Below are positions 41,396 through 51,991 of a DNA stretch of 64,000 nucleotides, piece by piece. Origin of the DNA: Nothophaeocryptopus gaeumannii (Eukaryota > Ascomycota > Dothideomycetes > Mycosphaerellales > Mycosphaerellaceae). The position numbers were made by a program, and so were the translations under genes. Below the pieces are notes generated by a model that saw only the letters and a program-made list of their open reading frames with translations, was not told where the DNA came from and ran no database searches. The stretch is taken from assembly GCA_031771865.1 (NCBI GenBank), contig JASISA010000002.1:496001-560000 (forward strand), given 5' to 3'. Numbering within the stretch: position 1 is the stretch's first letter; every line of letters begins with the position of its first letter.

Positions 41396-41629
41396 AATGA
41401 GCCAGGAGATCCTGAGAGTGGAGCGGCATGGGAAGCAAGCAGTATAGAGGCTGGTTGACCTTCGACGTGTCCGATGCTGCGGCCTCAGATCTCCTCTTTG
41501 ATAATGCTGTTGTATGCACATTCACATGTACCGGTCCCATCGTCGAGATTCCGGCGTGCCGTCCTTGCCTTTCCTATAGATTCAAGAAATTCCTTCCTCG
41601 ATCTAAAGAACAAACACCGACATGCAAAC

Positions 41630-42421
41630 ATGACTTCCGCCGTAGAGGCAGTGTTCAGCACCGCTGAGCTGCTTGAGGCGATTCTGGAGGGCGTGCCAAT
41701 GCGCGACCTCCTCATCAATGCGCCGCGAGTCTGCAAGACGTGGCACAAGGCAATCGAGAAGTCCACCAGTCTCCAGAAAGTGCTTTTCAAGGAAGCTGCG
41801 ACGGCCGAGGAACTTCTTGCTGTCTCGAGTGATTGGGACCAGTGCCCACCAGAAGGTAAGCACCTGCATCTCCGATCGACTGATAGACGCCATGCTGGAC
41901 CTGTCGCAGACAACACGAGCTCGAGCACACTCGAAAGTGAGAGCGTCGCGGCAGCCGATGCCTCGCCCGCCGCTTCAACGAATATCGTCAAACCCCTCTT
42001 GGTGCCACCCACGATGCTCGTTCCAGGCAGACACCGCACCACCTCCTTCTACCGTCCAGGTATGGTGGATCGCTGGACCCGCGACTCAGCCTCTCATCAG
42101 TACATGTTCATCAGCCAGCCTCCGGTTCCAAAAGCTTGCGTCCGGGTGCGGATCGAGGACGAGTATGGTGCTGGAAGCTGGGAGAGGAGCGAAATGGTGG
42201 AAGTTTACGCCCAAGACGGAACGGATGGAGTCACGATCGGAGATGTATGGGAGGAGGCTATGCAGTACCCGAACGCTAGGGATCGTCGATCGAACATCCT
42301 GTTGGAGATTAAGCTTCTGAGTGATTGGGTTGCTCCGCAAACTCTTTCAGGGAAGCAAAGAGATCTCGAGAACCGGATAGTTGGTCAAACTCGGTCATTT
42401 AGAGGGAGCGAGTGTCTTTAG
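41630..42421 (+). CDS. F-box-like protein, intact family member (copy 3)
   Basis: Start ATG 41630 (MTSAVEAVFSTAELLEAIL). An intron is likely at 41856-41909 (54 nt, GTAAGC...GTCGCAG, CTGAT branch-like site); it has no stop and is a multiple of three, so the frame is open either way. Spliced length is 245 aa, matching copy 6 (244 aa), and the intron matches its position and phase. The F-box-like N-terminus is ELLEAILEGVPMRDLL, RVCKTWHKAIEKSTSLQKVL. The conserved C-terminal part is DRWTRDSASHQYMFISQPPV, then DGTDGVTIGDVWEEAM. The role would be an SCF-type substrate adaptor, inferred; the C-terminal domain is not one I can name. Confidence 0.78.
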   Translation: MTSAVEAVFSTAELLEAILEGVPMRDLLINAPRVCKTWHKAIEKSTSLQKVLFKEAATAEELLAVSSDWDQCPPEGKHLHLRSTDRRHAGPVADNTSSSTLESESVAAADASPAASTNIVKPLLVPPTMLVPGRHRTTSFYRPGMVDRWTRDSASHQYMFISQPPVPKACVRVRIEDEYGAGSWERSEMVEVYAQDGTDGVTIGDVWEEAMQYPNARDRRSNILLEIKLLSDWVAPQTLSGKQRDLENRIVGQTRSFRGSECL

Positions 42422-42626
42422 GCGTTGTATATGGTCGAAACGATGTTGGTCGCGGACCTGACTTCGTCCAGTATTGGCAGACTCTTTCCTCTCTCACTTC
42501 CCGCCCTCACTTTTTCCGAACGCTCAGAAGCCGTGGAGATTCACTTTCACATGTAATGCCAAGCACCGGCCCGTTGCCAAGACCAGACGCCACTATGCAA
42601 CGAAACGTCCACTTCTTCTCTCTTTC

Positions 42627-42845
42627 ATGAAGGCAAACAACTCAGCATCTTCATCAGCCCCTTCAGCCAGACTCAAAATAGGTCCAGCAGCACAAGCAGT
42701 GTGCAACACCGCGGGGTTGTTGGAGGCGGTCCTCGAAAAAATGTCAACACGCGACCTTCTCCTCGCGCGACGCGTCTGCAAGAACTGGAAGGAGGCCATT
42801 AAGGGTTCCACAACCTTTTATGAGATCCTGTCCCTCATTAGATGA
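42627..42845 (+). pseudogene. N-terminal fragment of the F-box-like family (copy 4)
   Basis: 72 codons from ATG 42627: AVCNTAGLLEAVLEKMSTRD, LLLARRVCKNWKEAIKGSTT, ending FYEILSLIR at a stop. It covers only the F-box half; I find no C-terminal half in the 285 bp before NIF3. It could still be expressed as a short F-box peptide. Confidence 0.6.
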
Positions 42846-43129
42846 TGTTTTCGATGCTGCTTTGCCGCATTGCAGAGAGTCTCGGGATATCACGAGAGTG
42901 TTTTTGTCGGGCATTGTTGTGGAGGCACGACTGAGAAAGAGCTGAGTTGGATCGCATTGGTCTATACACGGTGTAGCGCACGGGAGGTAGCTGGATGAGA
43001 TTTCGGCAGTTAGACGATAAGCGCTGCAAGTACGACGGACCGTGTGGCAGCTCCAATTTTCGCCTCGCTCGACATTGGAAGTTCGAATTCGGATCGCTCC
43101 TCTACCAATCATGTCCTCTTTGCAAATTC

Positions 43130-44440
43130 CTATAGCTCTTCCTTACTGATCATAATCCCATACGGATCCCGATCGACCTCGCTCACGTGGATATCATTGC
43201 TCTCATCTTTCAAGACTTCCATATAGTGCTCCCCAATGTCCTCTTGCCCCTTCTCTGCATTCCGGATCTTCTCCCATTCCTGGCTAACAGCTGTCTCTAA
43301 CTGTCCTTTCATGACCGAATGCAAGAATCCTCTCTCCGTATTACTGTGGAATAAGCAAATAATACACTTGCCCTTCTCAATCGCCGCAAGCGCTTCATGG
43401 TGGGTGAGCTCGCCGGTGAAGTACAGGTCTACGTCTTCGCCGTTGTTCTCTGCTTGGGAGAACAGGCTTCCGCCAGAGCCGGCGCAGAGTGCGATGGATT
43501 TGATCATCATGTCGCTGGCTTGCTTGCCTTGTGGGACGGCGATGGGGAAACCCTTGGGAGAGCCCATGCCAAGGCCTATGCGATCGATGATTTCGAGAAG
43601 TGGGACTGGTTCATTGAGACGGATAATGCGACCCATGCCAGCACCTGGGTAGCCCTCGACCTGCGCTTTGGTGATCGGGTATCGCTTGTGCTGATGATTG
43701 CCTAGGTTCAGCGCTCTTTCGTGAAGAGATAGTTGTGATGGATGATGTTGAAGCATGTAAGTTGGACGTTTCAGTGATGAAGCTTTGCTGTCAGTCTCTC
43801 CAGGCGTCTGGGCTGGCGTCTGCTTGTCGGGGGACGGATTGCTCTCCCCATCTTCCAGGCCTTCAAGCTCAGAGGAATCGGTCGGTGTGCCGGTTACGAT
43901 GTCTGCAAGCCAGTCGCCTAGGCCACCGCGTGCGCAGTCGACTGCTGTGTGCGGGCTGTAGACCTGGTTACATGCTCAGCATCTGCTCCCTTCGATAGCC
44001 TTACCTGGTACATACACTGATGCCTTCGGCTGCCAACCTGAGCAAGGTTTGTTGTTGGGTGTCCTTCAATTTCAAGCTCTTGAGACCTCTGAAGATGATC
44101 GGGTCTATGCTTCACTTCCGATCAGATGTGCCCATGCATGCCAATCTCGATCTACGCACGATATGCTATAATGACGGAGTCTTGTCTCTCAATCGCCTCA
44201 TCTGCCACGGCCTTGGTGAGGTCGACGGTGAGTAGGACAGAGTTCATTTGGCGGCGAAGAGGATCGAAAGGTGCTTCGAGCAGTACTATGCAACGTCAGC
44301 ATTTGAAACCGCCATAGCTACATGTGACCCGTACACCCGGTATTGTCAAAGCTCTTGTCCGCCAATGCCTCCGGATAGAGCCTCCGCATGGCATTTACCA
44401 CCGCCCGAGTGTAGGGCGATGTCACTGCCGGAGACGCCAT
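43130..44440 (-). CDS. NIF3: NIF3-like protein (NGG1-interacting factor 3 family)
   Basis: Four exons: 44440-44335, 44285-44160, 44104-44016 and 43963-43130; introns of 49, 55 and 52 nt. The product is about 384 aa. The family hallmarks appear only after splicing: LYPEALADKSFDNTG, LLLEAPFDPLRRQMNSVLLT, IIAYHPIIFRGLKSLKL with a metal-ligand His, YSPHTAVD, and in the last exon ALCAGSGGSLF and DLYFTGELTHHEALAA with the other metal ligands. NIF3/YbgI proteins form toroidal hexamers with a dinuclear metal site; their biochemical role is unsettled. Residues after about 150 (Ser/Glu/Pro-rich) are the usual variable insert. Divergent from BOL3, 209 bp between ATGs. Confidence 0.92.
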
Positions 44441-44649
44441 CTTGGAATATGCTCTTTTGCTGATAGTCGCGAACATGCGGATTCCAACTTTCACACACGC
44501 GACGCGAACTGGGATGTCGCGAAGTCACGGCGCGCTTGGACCCGTCGACGTCATGCAAGCCTGAAGCCAATACCGCAGTAATCAGATCCAGGAATCGATA
44601 TCTGATCGTGACACTCGACATCGACATTACACAAGTCACAACTACCGAA
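44441..44649. promoter_or_regulatory. Bidirectional promoter region NIF3/BOL3
   Basis: Only 209 bp separate the start codons of NIF3 and BOL3, so both promoters and leaders must overlap here. No specific site claimed. Confidence 0.5.
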
Positions 44650-45008
44650 ATGAGCGCGCGAACCGACGTCGAAGCCGAGCAGAACCAGGCAAACTCTGGA
44701 GTCACACAGGACACCCTCACGGCGACGCTGAAGGAGCAGCTCGGCGCGGTACATGTCGACATAACGGACTTGTCAGGTAGGACGGCAACGGGATGGTGGT
44801 CGAAAGAGCCGGGCTAATGTATGTGACAGGCGGCTGTGGGCAGATGTTTGAGGCCATCATAGTCTCGCCTCAATTCGCTAAGAAGACCACGCTTGCTCGA
44901 CACAGACTGGTGAACAACACGCTCAAATCTGAGATCGCTGCGATACACGCTTGGACGCCGAAGTGCTTTACGCCGGAAGAGTGGGAGAAGAAGATGGCCG
45001 GCGGATGA
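44650..45008 (+). CDS. BOL3: BolA-like protein, Bol3/BOLA3 type
   Basis: Exons 44650-44776 and 44830-45008 with a 53-nt intron (GTAGGA...GTGACAG), 101 aa. The signature DLSGGCGQMFEAIIVSPQF contains the conserved Cys of the BOLA3 class; the invariant His motif follows in LARHRLVNNTLKSEIAAIHAW. BOLA3/Bol3 works in mitochondria with glutaredoxin 5 and Nfu1 in delivering 4Fe-4S clusters. The N-terminus (MSARTDVEAEQNQANSG) is not a strong targeting peptide, so the location is less certain than the family. An intron splits DLS from GGC. Confidence 0.9.
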
Positions 45009-45939
45009 GAATCATCGCGCTACAGGGACATTTCAACGAATGCACGAGGTCTAGACTATGGATGCCGTGCCTTTGGAGACGACATGGCAGCTCCGTTGAT
45101 ACCTCGCTGCAAGCCACACGAGCTGGTCCGCGCAATGAATGTACGCGTCTACCATATTGAGAATGTCTTGAATACAGGCCAAAGACAATTCTCCAAGTTG
45201 GCAAGCTCACAAGCAGGCCGCAGACAGGCAGGTACGGCAGAATGGCACGTGGTAAAACGCCACACATTTTCTAGACTATCTGTCGCAAGCTATGTCCGCC
45301 AAGTGTGCCGCTCCCGAATCGCCTTAGGGAGAGCAGAGTCGTAGTGTTCCTTGCCCAAGAAAGAATGCCAGACGAGCGCTCTGCGTTTCTTGAACACAAC
45401 GCCTCTCCCCAAAAAGCTGACGATGAGTGAAAGGACCGGGCATGGTACCTTTGCGACTGCCCGTTTTCAGTATCTCATGTCGACAGACTGGCTCAATTCG
45501 CGCGGAACGATTGCCGTATGCGACGATTGCTCAGGGTCTTAGCTTGTTCACATCACCACTGACTTCGACTACTTACTCATCACAGCATCCTTAGCCGCGA
45601 TCTGCACGGCTGACGATACGTACAGTGTAGGGCCCTTCGACATTATATATTTGTGCAACTTCACTTGCGACGCGAGGTTTTGCTCGTTATTATAGGCACA
45701 CACAAGCCTCAGAGGACGGCGAATCAGTTTCAGCACGGCTTACTATTCGAATCGCCCGACCGCCTCCGAGACCAACCTTGAACGGCAGCGAAGGATTCTA
45801 CCTTGGACACGGCTCAACCGCCGTAGAATCTGCAAGCAGACTTATACAAGATAGAGGAGCATAGGGCTTCCCAAGCAGGTCTAATCGCTTTTGTCTATCT
45901 TGCGAATATTGCGAGCGCTGCGGTACCCATACCATCAAC
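45009..45939. other. Intergenic, no gene supported
   Basis: About 930 bp between BOL3 and the P450. Short frames only. An AT-rich TATATATT-like stretch lies near 45645, about 300 bp before the P450 ATG. Confidence 0.45.
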
Positions 45940-47493
45940 ATGGATTCTACTCCAATTTTGCAGATGGCAGTGCAGAATACGCGTGTCCTCGTCCTCGGCA
46001 TACCTATCACCGTGCTACTCTATTTTATCGTCTACGCGCTCTTCCTCGATCCACTCCGCAAGATCCCAGGTCCCTGGTATACTCGTATCAGCTCCTTCTG
46101 GCTCGCATTCCAGGCGCGCCTTTGCCGACGCTCGATCAAAACCCATGAGCTCCATCAGAAATATGGCGACATTCTTCGCTTGGGGTCCAATTACGTCTCC
46201 ATCAACAGGCTTGAAGCACTGAGCGACATCCATCAGCAAGACAAGCACTTCCGTAAAGGACCTTGGTACGATGCTTTTCTGCAACCACAGGCACCAGGTC
46301 TGCTGGTCTCGTATGACTCTGTGGACCATTCTCAGCAGAGAAGAAACGTGAGTGCGGCTTTCTCACCCAAATCTCTTCGAGACTTCGAGTCCGAGATGAA
46401 CCACCTTTACATGAAGTGGAAGAATACTCTGCTACAACAGATCCCGAATGACAATTCTGCGGAGAAGGCAGAAGTCAATCTCCTGCCACCTGTCAATCAC
46501 CTTGCCTTTGACCTCATAGGCTGCTTCACTTATGGAACTCCCTTCGGATTTCTCGATAAGGGCTACGATTTTCTAGAGTTCTTACCCATGTTTGAACAAC
46601 GTCTCAACGCAACCACGGCGCTTGGAACGTTGCCTGCTTGGGCAAGATGGCTTGTGGTGCGTATGCCTTTTGACGGAAACTTTTGGCGAGCATCTGCGAG
46701 TGCGCTTGTCAAACTTCGAAAGATTACAGCGAAGAGTCTGGACGAGAGAATTGAAAGCGGGGAGAGTGAGAAGAAAGACATTCTAACCTACATGCTGAAT
46801 GCGAAGAGTGAGGGTGGAGAGAGTGTCCCTTATGAGAGGATGATCACACACGCGGCCGCGTTCGTCATAGCCGGATCAGACAGTACTGCTGCCTCGATAT
46901 GCCATTTTGTCGATTCCGTCGCGCGGCCGAAACACGCTGCCGTCCGAGAGAACATCCACGCTGAAATTGACGCCGTGTTCCCCGGAGAGCCAGACAAAGA
47001 TTGGATCCCACATTACACAGAATGTCTGAAACTAGACTACACAATCGCAGCCATGTACGAAGTCCTCCGCCTCCGCCCTACAGCCGCCCAAGGAATGGAA
47101 CGCTACGCACTCTCCAAAACCCTCGAATACGACGGCTACATCATTCCTCCTGGCACAGTCGTCTCCGTCCCAACCTACACCCTCCACCGCAAAGCTTCCA
47201 TCTTCCCAGATCCCGATGCCTTCAAACCGGAACGCTGGCTGCCGTACGCCGATGAGAGCGAGGAAGAAGCGAAAGAGAGGGTGGGGATGCAGAAGGAGGC
47301 ATTTAATATTTTTAGCCAGGGGCCGAGGAATTGTATTGGACAGAACTTCGCTTGGATGGAGATGTTGAAGAGTGTGACGTTGTTGATGAAGTGTTTTGAG
47401 GTGGAGAGGGAGGATGGGAGGGAGACGGAATTGACTGAGGGATTCTTTTTGGAGATGAGGGAGTGTGAGGTTAGCATGGGGAGGAGGTGGTAG
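45940..47493 (+). CDS. Cytochrome P450 monooxygenase
   Basis: Single exon, 517 aa. An N-terminal membrane anchor (VLVLGIPITVLLYFIVYALF) precedes the proline hinge (LRKIPGPWY). The I-helix oxygen motif is AAFVIAGSDSTAAS, ExxR lies in YEVLRLRP, PERW in FKPERWLPYA, and the haem loop in FSQGPRNCIGQNFA (Cys465). All catalytic elements are intact. It looks like a fungal microsomal class II P450, broadly of the kind acting on secondary metabolites or xenobiotics; clan and substrate cannot be assigned. No polyketide synthase, NRPS or terpene synthase lies in the window, so cluster membership is not supported. Confidence 0.92.
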   Translation: MDSTPILQMAVQNTRVLVLGIPITVLLYFIVYALFLDPLRKIPGPWYTRISSFWLAFQARLCRRSIKTHELHQKYGDILRLGSNYVSINRLEALSDIHQQDKHFRKGPWYDAFLQPQAPGLLVSYDSVDHSQQRRNVSAAFSPKSLRDFESEMNHLYMKWKNTLLQQIPNDNSAEKAEVNLLPPVNHLAFDLIGCFTYGTPFGFLDKGYDFLEFLPMFEQRLNATTALGTLPAWARWLVVRMPFDGNFWRASASALVKLRKITAKSLDERIESGESEKKDILTYMLNAKSEGGESVPYERMITHAAAFVIAGSDSTAASICHFVDSVARPKHAAVRENIHAEIDAVFPGEPDKDWIPHYTECLKLDYTIAAMYEVLRLRPTAAQGMERYALSKTLEYDGYIIPPGTVVSVPTYTLHRKASIFPDPDAFKPERWLPYADESEEEAKERVGMQKEAFNIFSQGPRNCIGQNFAWMEMLKSVTLLMKCFEVEREDGRETELTEGFFLEMRECEVSMGRRW

Positions 47494-47858
47494 GATGTCG
47501 TCTGTCGCTCTCTTTTTCGTGCCAACGCAATCCCTGCTACGAAAGCAAACAATACATCTTCGCGGCTATTTCTTTTCAGTATCACTACAGGATACTTGCT
47601 TGGTTCGTTGTAGCATGCCAAAATCTCAGCTTGTCGAAAGAGGGCTCATATAACCTTAGTGAGTCCTCCACTCGACGTGATCAAGTTCGGCACACTCGGA
47701 TTCTCCATCGCAATTTACACACGGCGTCTTGCGCACCGACCGGTATCAGCGATCTTATCTGTCCGACGACGCTCTGCGAACGCTCTGCCCGCTTCGACTT
47801 TGCAACCAGGAAGTCATAGACGTCGTCCATGGTCACTCCTGCTGCACCTCCTTTGGCC

Positions 47859-48508
47859 TTAACTGGCGTGGTGAAAATCTCCCAAATCAGTCATCTTAAA
47901 CGGCATCTCCAGACTAATTATGGTGATTTGAAGGTTGACAACCTTGACTGGTGGCTGGCAGACAACCATGTTTCGGTATGATGACGCTTCTTGTTGCCAG
48001 GTATCGACGTACTTCTGCGATTTGACTCGCTGTTCTCGCCGTCCGCTGTGTCTCTTAGTCGTCTCGGAGTTGGTTTTGTGTAGCGCTCGTTTGCTGGGAA
48101 TGAGGTAGGTGTGCATCGCAAGAGGGCTGGGAATGAAGTTCTGCAATGGCGCAGGCTTGTCGAGGTAGGGTACTGAGTTTGGTGGCTCAAAGACGATAAA
48201 GAAGTTGTATCTCTTACTTTCGATGGCCAGAAAGTCTTTGAGTCCAGTCAGTCAGCGCTCTTACTGGAAAGGCTCCAAAAGTAAGGATTTTACTTACTGG
48301 TCGCATGCTTGGCAAGGTCTGCTGGAGATGAAAGCAGACCCCGGGAAACGAGCAGGACTCTCGGGAGCAAGTCGCGGATGTTCAGTTCTAGTAGACTTGC
48401 CTCAGCCAACTCGACAGTGCTGAATACCGAGTTGCGCGCGGCTGCAGCAGTGTCTGAGAGTGCGGCCATCTTGGCTCCGTTGTATGATGTCCTGTAGTCA
48501 GCTGTCAT
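47859..48508 (-). CDS. F-box-like family protein, C-terminal frameshift (copy 5)
   Basis: Exons 48508-48298 and 48235-47859; intron 48236-48297 (62 nt, GTAAGT...CAAAG, two CTGAC branch-like sites). The frame as it stands gives 195 aa: SVFSTVELAEASLLELNIRD at the start and TWQQEASSYRNMVVCQPPVK in the second half. It ends at 47859, yet the family's closing motif continues in another frame just downstream (GGAAGVTMDDVYDFLVA, about 47850-47800). A one-base difference in a T/G run near 47870 would account for this. Call: a recently disrupted or mis-sequenced family member. Confidence 0.6.
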
Positions 48509-48703
48509 GGTTGTTAGTGGCTTTGGAGAGAGTGAAGCGGAAACCTGGCGTTTTGTGATCTGTTGAAGAAGTAGTGAACGTCTCATCTTGCATCGCACCT
48601 TCCTTCTTGCAAATGAACTCGCCAACGCTCCTAATATAACCGATAGCTCACGACAGAGGTTGCGAAAGGCCTGGCCTTTCCCCTATATCGTCCAGAACTA
48701 GTC

Positions 48704-49490
48704 TCAATCTGAGCTCCAGTCGATTTCCACAGAATCCCCGTCTTCATCTGCGCCCTCATCAATGCCCGCCTTCCAGACTCCACGAATATCAACCTCCACC
48801 ATCACTGTGTGCTCTCTACCCTTCGCATAATCAATGGCCCCATCGAAGAGATCGCCAATAGTAACACCACTAGACTGACCACGTACTCTCAACGACTTGT
48901 ACTTCAAAGCCCCGGCGCTGATGCCAGAGACCAGTGTTACGGTAACTTCGGCGCATGAGACCGGCGGCTGAAAAAGGAGCATCTTTCGATGCGACGCAGA
49001 TGAGCGCTGCCACTTTCGCAGCTTCTTGTATCGTCTCTTGCTCGCCTGCATCTGAGCCTCACTGGGTATGCAGATCGTTTTCGTAGCGAGGGGGTTGATG
49101 TGCCAGGCATTGGTACAATCGCGGAGGAGGTCGTGCAGCGTTGATTGATGCTGTCCGTAGAGGTTGACTTTTTTGCCGTTACTGTCGTGGGCTTGAACTC
49201 GGAGAGCAAAGTTGAGGTGACCTACTCTGGAGATCAGTCGGAGCAGGCATCGCGTTCAGGTTCTAAGACTCACCGCTCGTCGACTGACTGTCCTCGCTCT
49301 GGTCACTCAACAGAGGTAGTACCTCGTTGAAAGCACCGGGTTGTAAGAACAGCTTCTGCTTGATCTTCGTAGAGCCCTTCATCACTGCGCTCCATTGTCT
49401 CGAGACCTTGACAGCAAGAACTAAGGTCTTCTCGTCAACGTCGAGGAAAAATTGTTCGGCAAGCTCGATGGTGCCGAACACGGCATCCAT
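48704..49490 (-). CDS. F-box-like protein, intact family member (copy 6)
   Basis: Exons 49490-49274 and 49221-48704; intron 49222-49273 (52 nt, GTGAGT...GAGTAG, phase 1). 244 aa. The F-box-like part is AVFGTIELAEQFFLDVDEKT, LVLAVKVSRQWSAVMKGSTK; the second half is WQRSSASHRKMLLFQPPVSC, then GVTIGDLFDGAIDYAKG, and the tail is acidic (DEDGDSVEIDWSSD). The architecture, length and intron phase match copy 3. It lies on the other strand, 6-7 kb away, with NIF3, BOL3 and the P450 between. Confidence 0.75.
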
Positions 49491-51991
49491 CGCGGTGGTT
49501 ATGTTTGGAGTGAGTCTTGTTCGCCTGCGTGTGACTGTTGAGCGTAGCCGAAATCTGAAGTCAAACAAAGTCTTTGAAAGCCGATGAGCGAACAATGCCG
49601 TAGTCTTGGCAACGGTTTCGCACATGTGAAAGTGGAGCGTTTGTCGCCTGCGTCAGCTACATCAAGCATGTGACTGCAACCATGAGAGCAGCCAAATTTA
49701 CCAGCGATCTTGCCCAGATATCCACAGTGCTCACTGCCGAAGAGCTTGGAGCAGCAGCTCGGTCGCACAACAACTACTTCTGAACAGCATCAGTGATGAC
49801 AAACACTCTCAGCCTTGAGCTCTCCTCTTCAAACGCTGTCGATTTCCCGCCTTATACGGATCAATGGCAATCGAGCCCGACCTTGCCAAGACAGTCTTTT
49901 GGGGGCCTCTGCTTCGCAGTGGAGGGCGCTACATTGTCAATTTCTAGTCCGAGAGTCCGCACTTGAAGCGCAGACACGCGCGGAAGGGCGGGAGGCTGTT
50001 CCCGCGTTTCCACATGCAGACATCAAGTGAATGTAAGAGGTCAGACATTCTCAAGGTGTTTGTACTTGCCTTGTTTATCAAATGCGACTGCCGCTGGTTG
50101 CATGGCAGTCGAGCTGTCAATTGAGCCGCCCTACTAGGGCAGCACCAATCTCACGTACTCATTACCGCTGCCCAATTCACAGCTGTGAAGGATGTTGGTG
50201 ATGTTCGAGAACAGGATTGGCAAGGATGATGGTTCCCGGCATGGACAGACCACATTGAGAACATAGTTCCCACCATGCCTCTTTGGGATGCCGTACACAG
50301 ACCTTCTCTTTCCCGTTCCCACGGATTCTCGGGCCTTCCGACAACTCTTCCTTCTCTCATGCATATGCAACCATACCGCTGGCAAAAGATCAGCCGCCAT
50401 AATCGCAGCCTGCCCTCCTCGAGCATGTATCGGGCGCATTTGGCGTCGGATGAGTAACCGAATCTCGAACAGGGGGCAGTATGACCTCCATTGATGGCGG
50501 AACTCTCTGCCAGCATCCGCAGATGAAACTTCTCCACTACAGATGCTTTGGGCTTGCCGGAACATGTCCAGGCTGACGAGAGACAGCGCGACTCGCGTGC
50601 CAACATCCATCTGGACTCGGCCAAGCAGGGCAGGTGCCATGGTACCGTGCTGCAATCGTCTTGAATCCTATGAGCCGCTCAGATGGGGAGGCCGCGTTGG
50701 CCTTCCGCGAGCTAGAGGCAATTTACACAATCATCGACTCTGGCCTTCTTCCTCATCTCACAGACAGCCGTTCCAATACTTGTCCATTGTCTGAATGGCT
50801 AGAGGTAAACGGAGGTCAGTGTGGCCATTCATGCTCCGAGGCTGGCCAGCATTGCATACGACTCAAGAGGAACGTGACGCCGCCCTGGTTTGGGTTCAAC
50901 GATTGACAATGTCCGACCCATTCTATTTCTACATGAATCTACTCTCTGTTTCTGGGGATCTGGCCACACGCGGACACCTTGATCGCTAGATAATACCTTG
51001 GCACAATGCTAAATTCGTTGCCACTATCAACGATGCTTTGAACATACCTGAGAAAGCCCTTACTGTTGAAACAATTCTTATTGTCGGTCCAATCGGGCTT
51101 CACGAGATCGTTCTCGGAGACATGAGTACTGGCATGACATTTCACAGGCCCGCCTTCGCTAGGTGAGAATTCATGCAGCACAATTTCCCCGATAATTTCG
51201 CTAATAAAGAGCCAGGATAATAGTAATGGCAGGCGGCTTGGATGCATTGGGCTTGCCGACACTAGTGCGATCGCATCCAGGATGGGTAAGGATCGTAACA
51301 TGTATCGTATAAAGAGTCCAAGACTAAGATCTAACTATAGGGTAACAGGTTGATGACTCTGAAGACCGGCATCGACATCTCTGAACTCGAGCCATCGTTG
51401 AAGAACGAGCCGACCTTCAGCGAGGGACGCGACCTGCGCGAAGATGTCGCAGTCTTGGATCAATACATGCTTCGAAGAGAAAGATTAGTGAATTTGCCTA
51501 AACGTTCTGTGCTCTCGGCTTCTAGCGCTGGGGTCTAGGGTGCGAGGCCTCGGTGGTGGCGGAGTTGACAGCCAAGCCTCCGCCCCTATTCTTGTCGCAG
51601 GCATCTTCGACTTTCTTCATCGAATCCCGTGCGCCTCTCGTGTGGACATCCATGGATCTGACGCCGAAGCCCTTGGCCATTTGTACTGGTCTTTTCAGCT
51701 TCATAGCTGCTTTGATGAGCGGGTACATCGACTTTCCGCTCTGCAGTGCAGCCACCTCGTCTTCGGATGAACTTCGCCCTGTGTCACCATGGCAGACAGA
51801 TGCATACTGCTACTCGATGGTCATATGCTATATGCAAGTTTGGACTATGAAGAGGCTCAGGCATAGAAAACGAATCTCAACAGCGGACGCAGTCTTCCTG
51901 GACAGTACCAATAACAGATGCTGGCCTCTTATCGTGCACACTTTTAGGCCCGCTAGGAACTCCTTCTCTTGCCTAACTCTTAGGTGTCTGC
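49491..51991. other. 2.5-kb stretch with no supported gene
   Basis: Several frames exist (50134-50655 minus, 50634-50906 plus, 51350-51538 plus, 51522-51755 minus) but none has a domain, signal peptide or convincing splice extension. It may contain decayed gene remnants; composition does not differ obviously from its neighbours. Confidence 0.45.

Noticed and set aside
40469..41521. 350-codon minus-strand frame as one complete gene
   Set aside because: Only the last about 105 codons resemble the F-box-like family; the rest is antisense to copy 2 coding sequence.
43130..49490. Secondary-metabolite gene cluster around the P450
   Set aside because: Neighbours are NIF3, BOL3 and F-box-like genes; no backbone synthase, transporter or tailoring set.
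50134..50655. 173-codon minus-strand frame
   Set aside because: No recognisable motif and several competing frames on both strands; not enough to call a gene.
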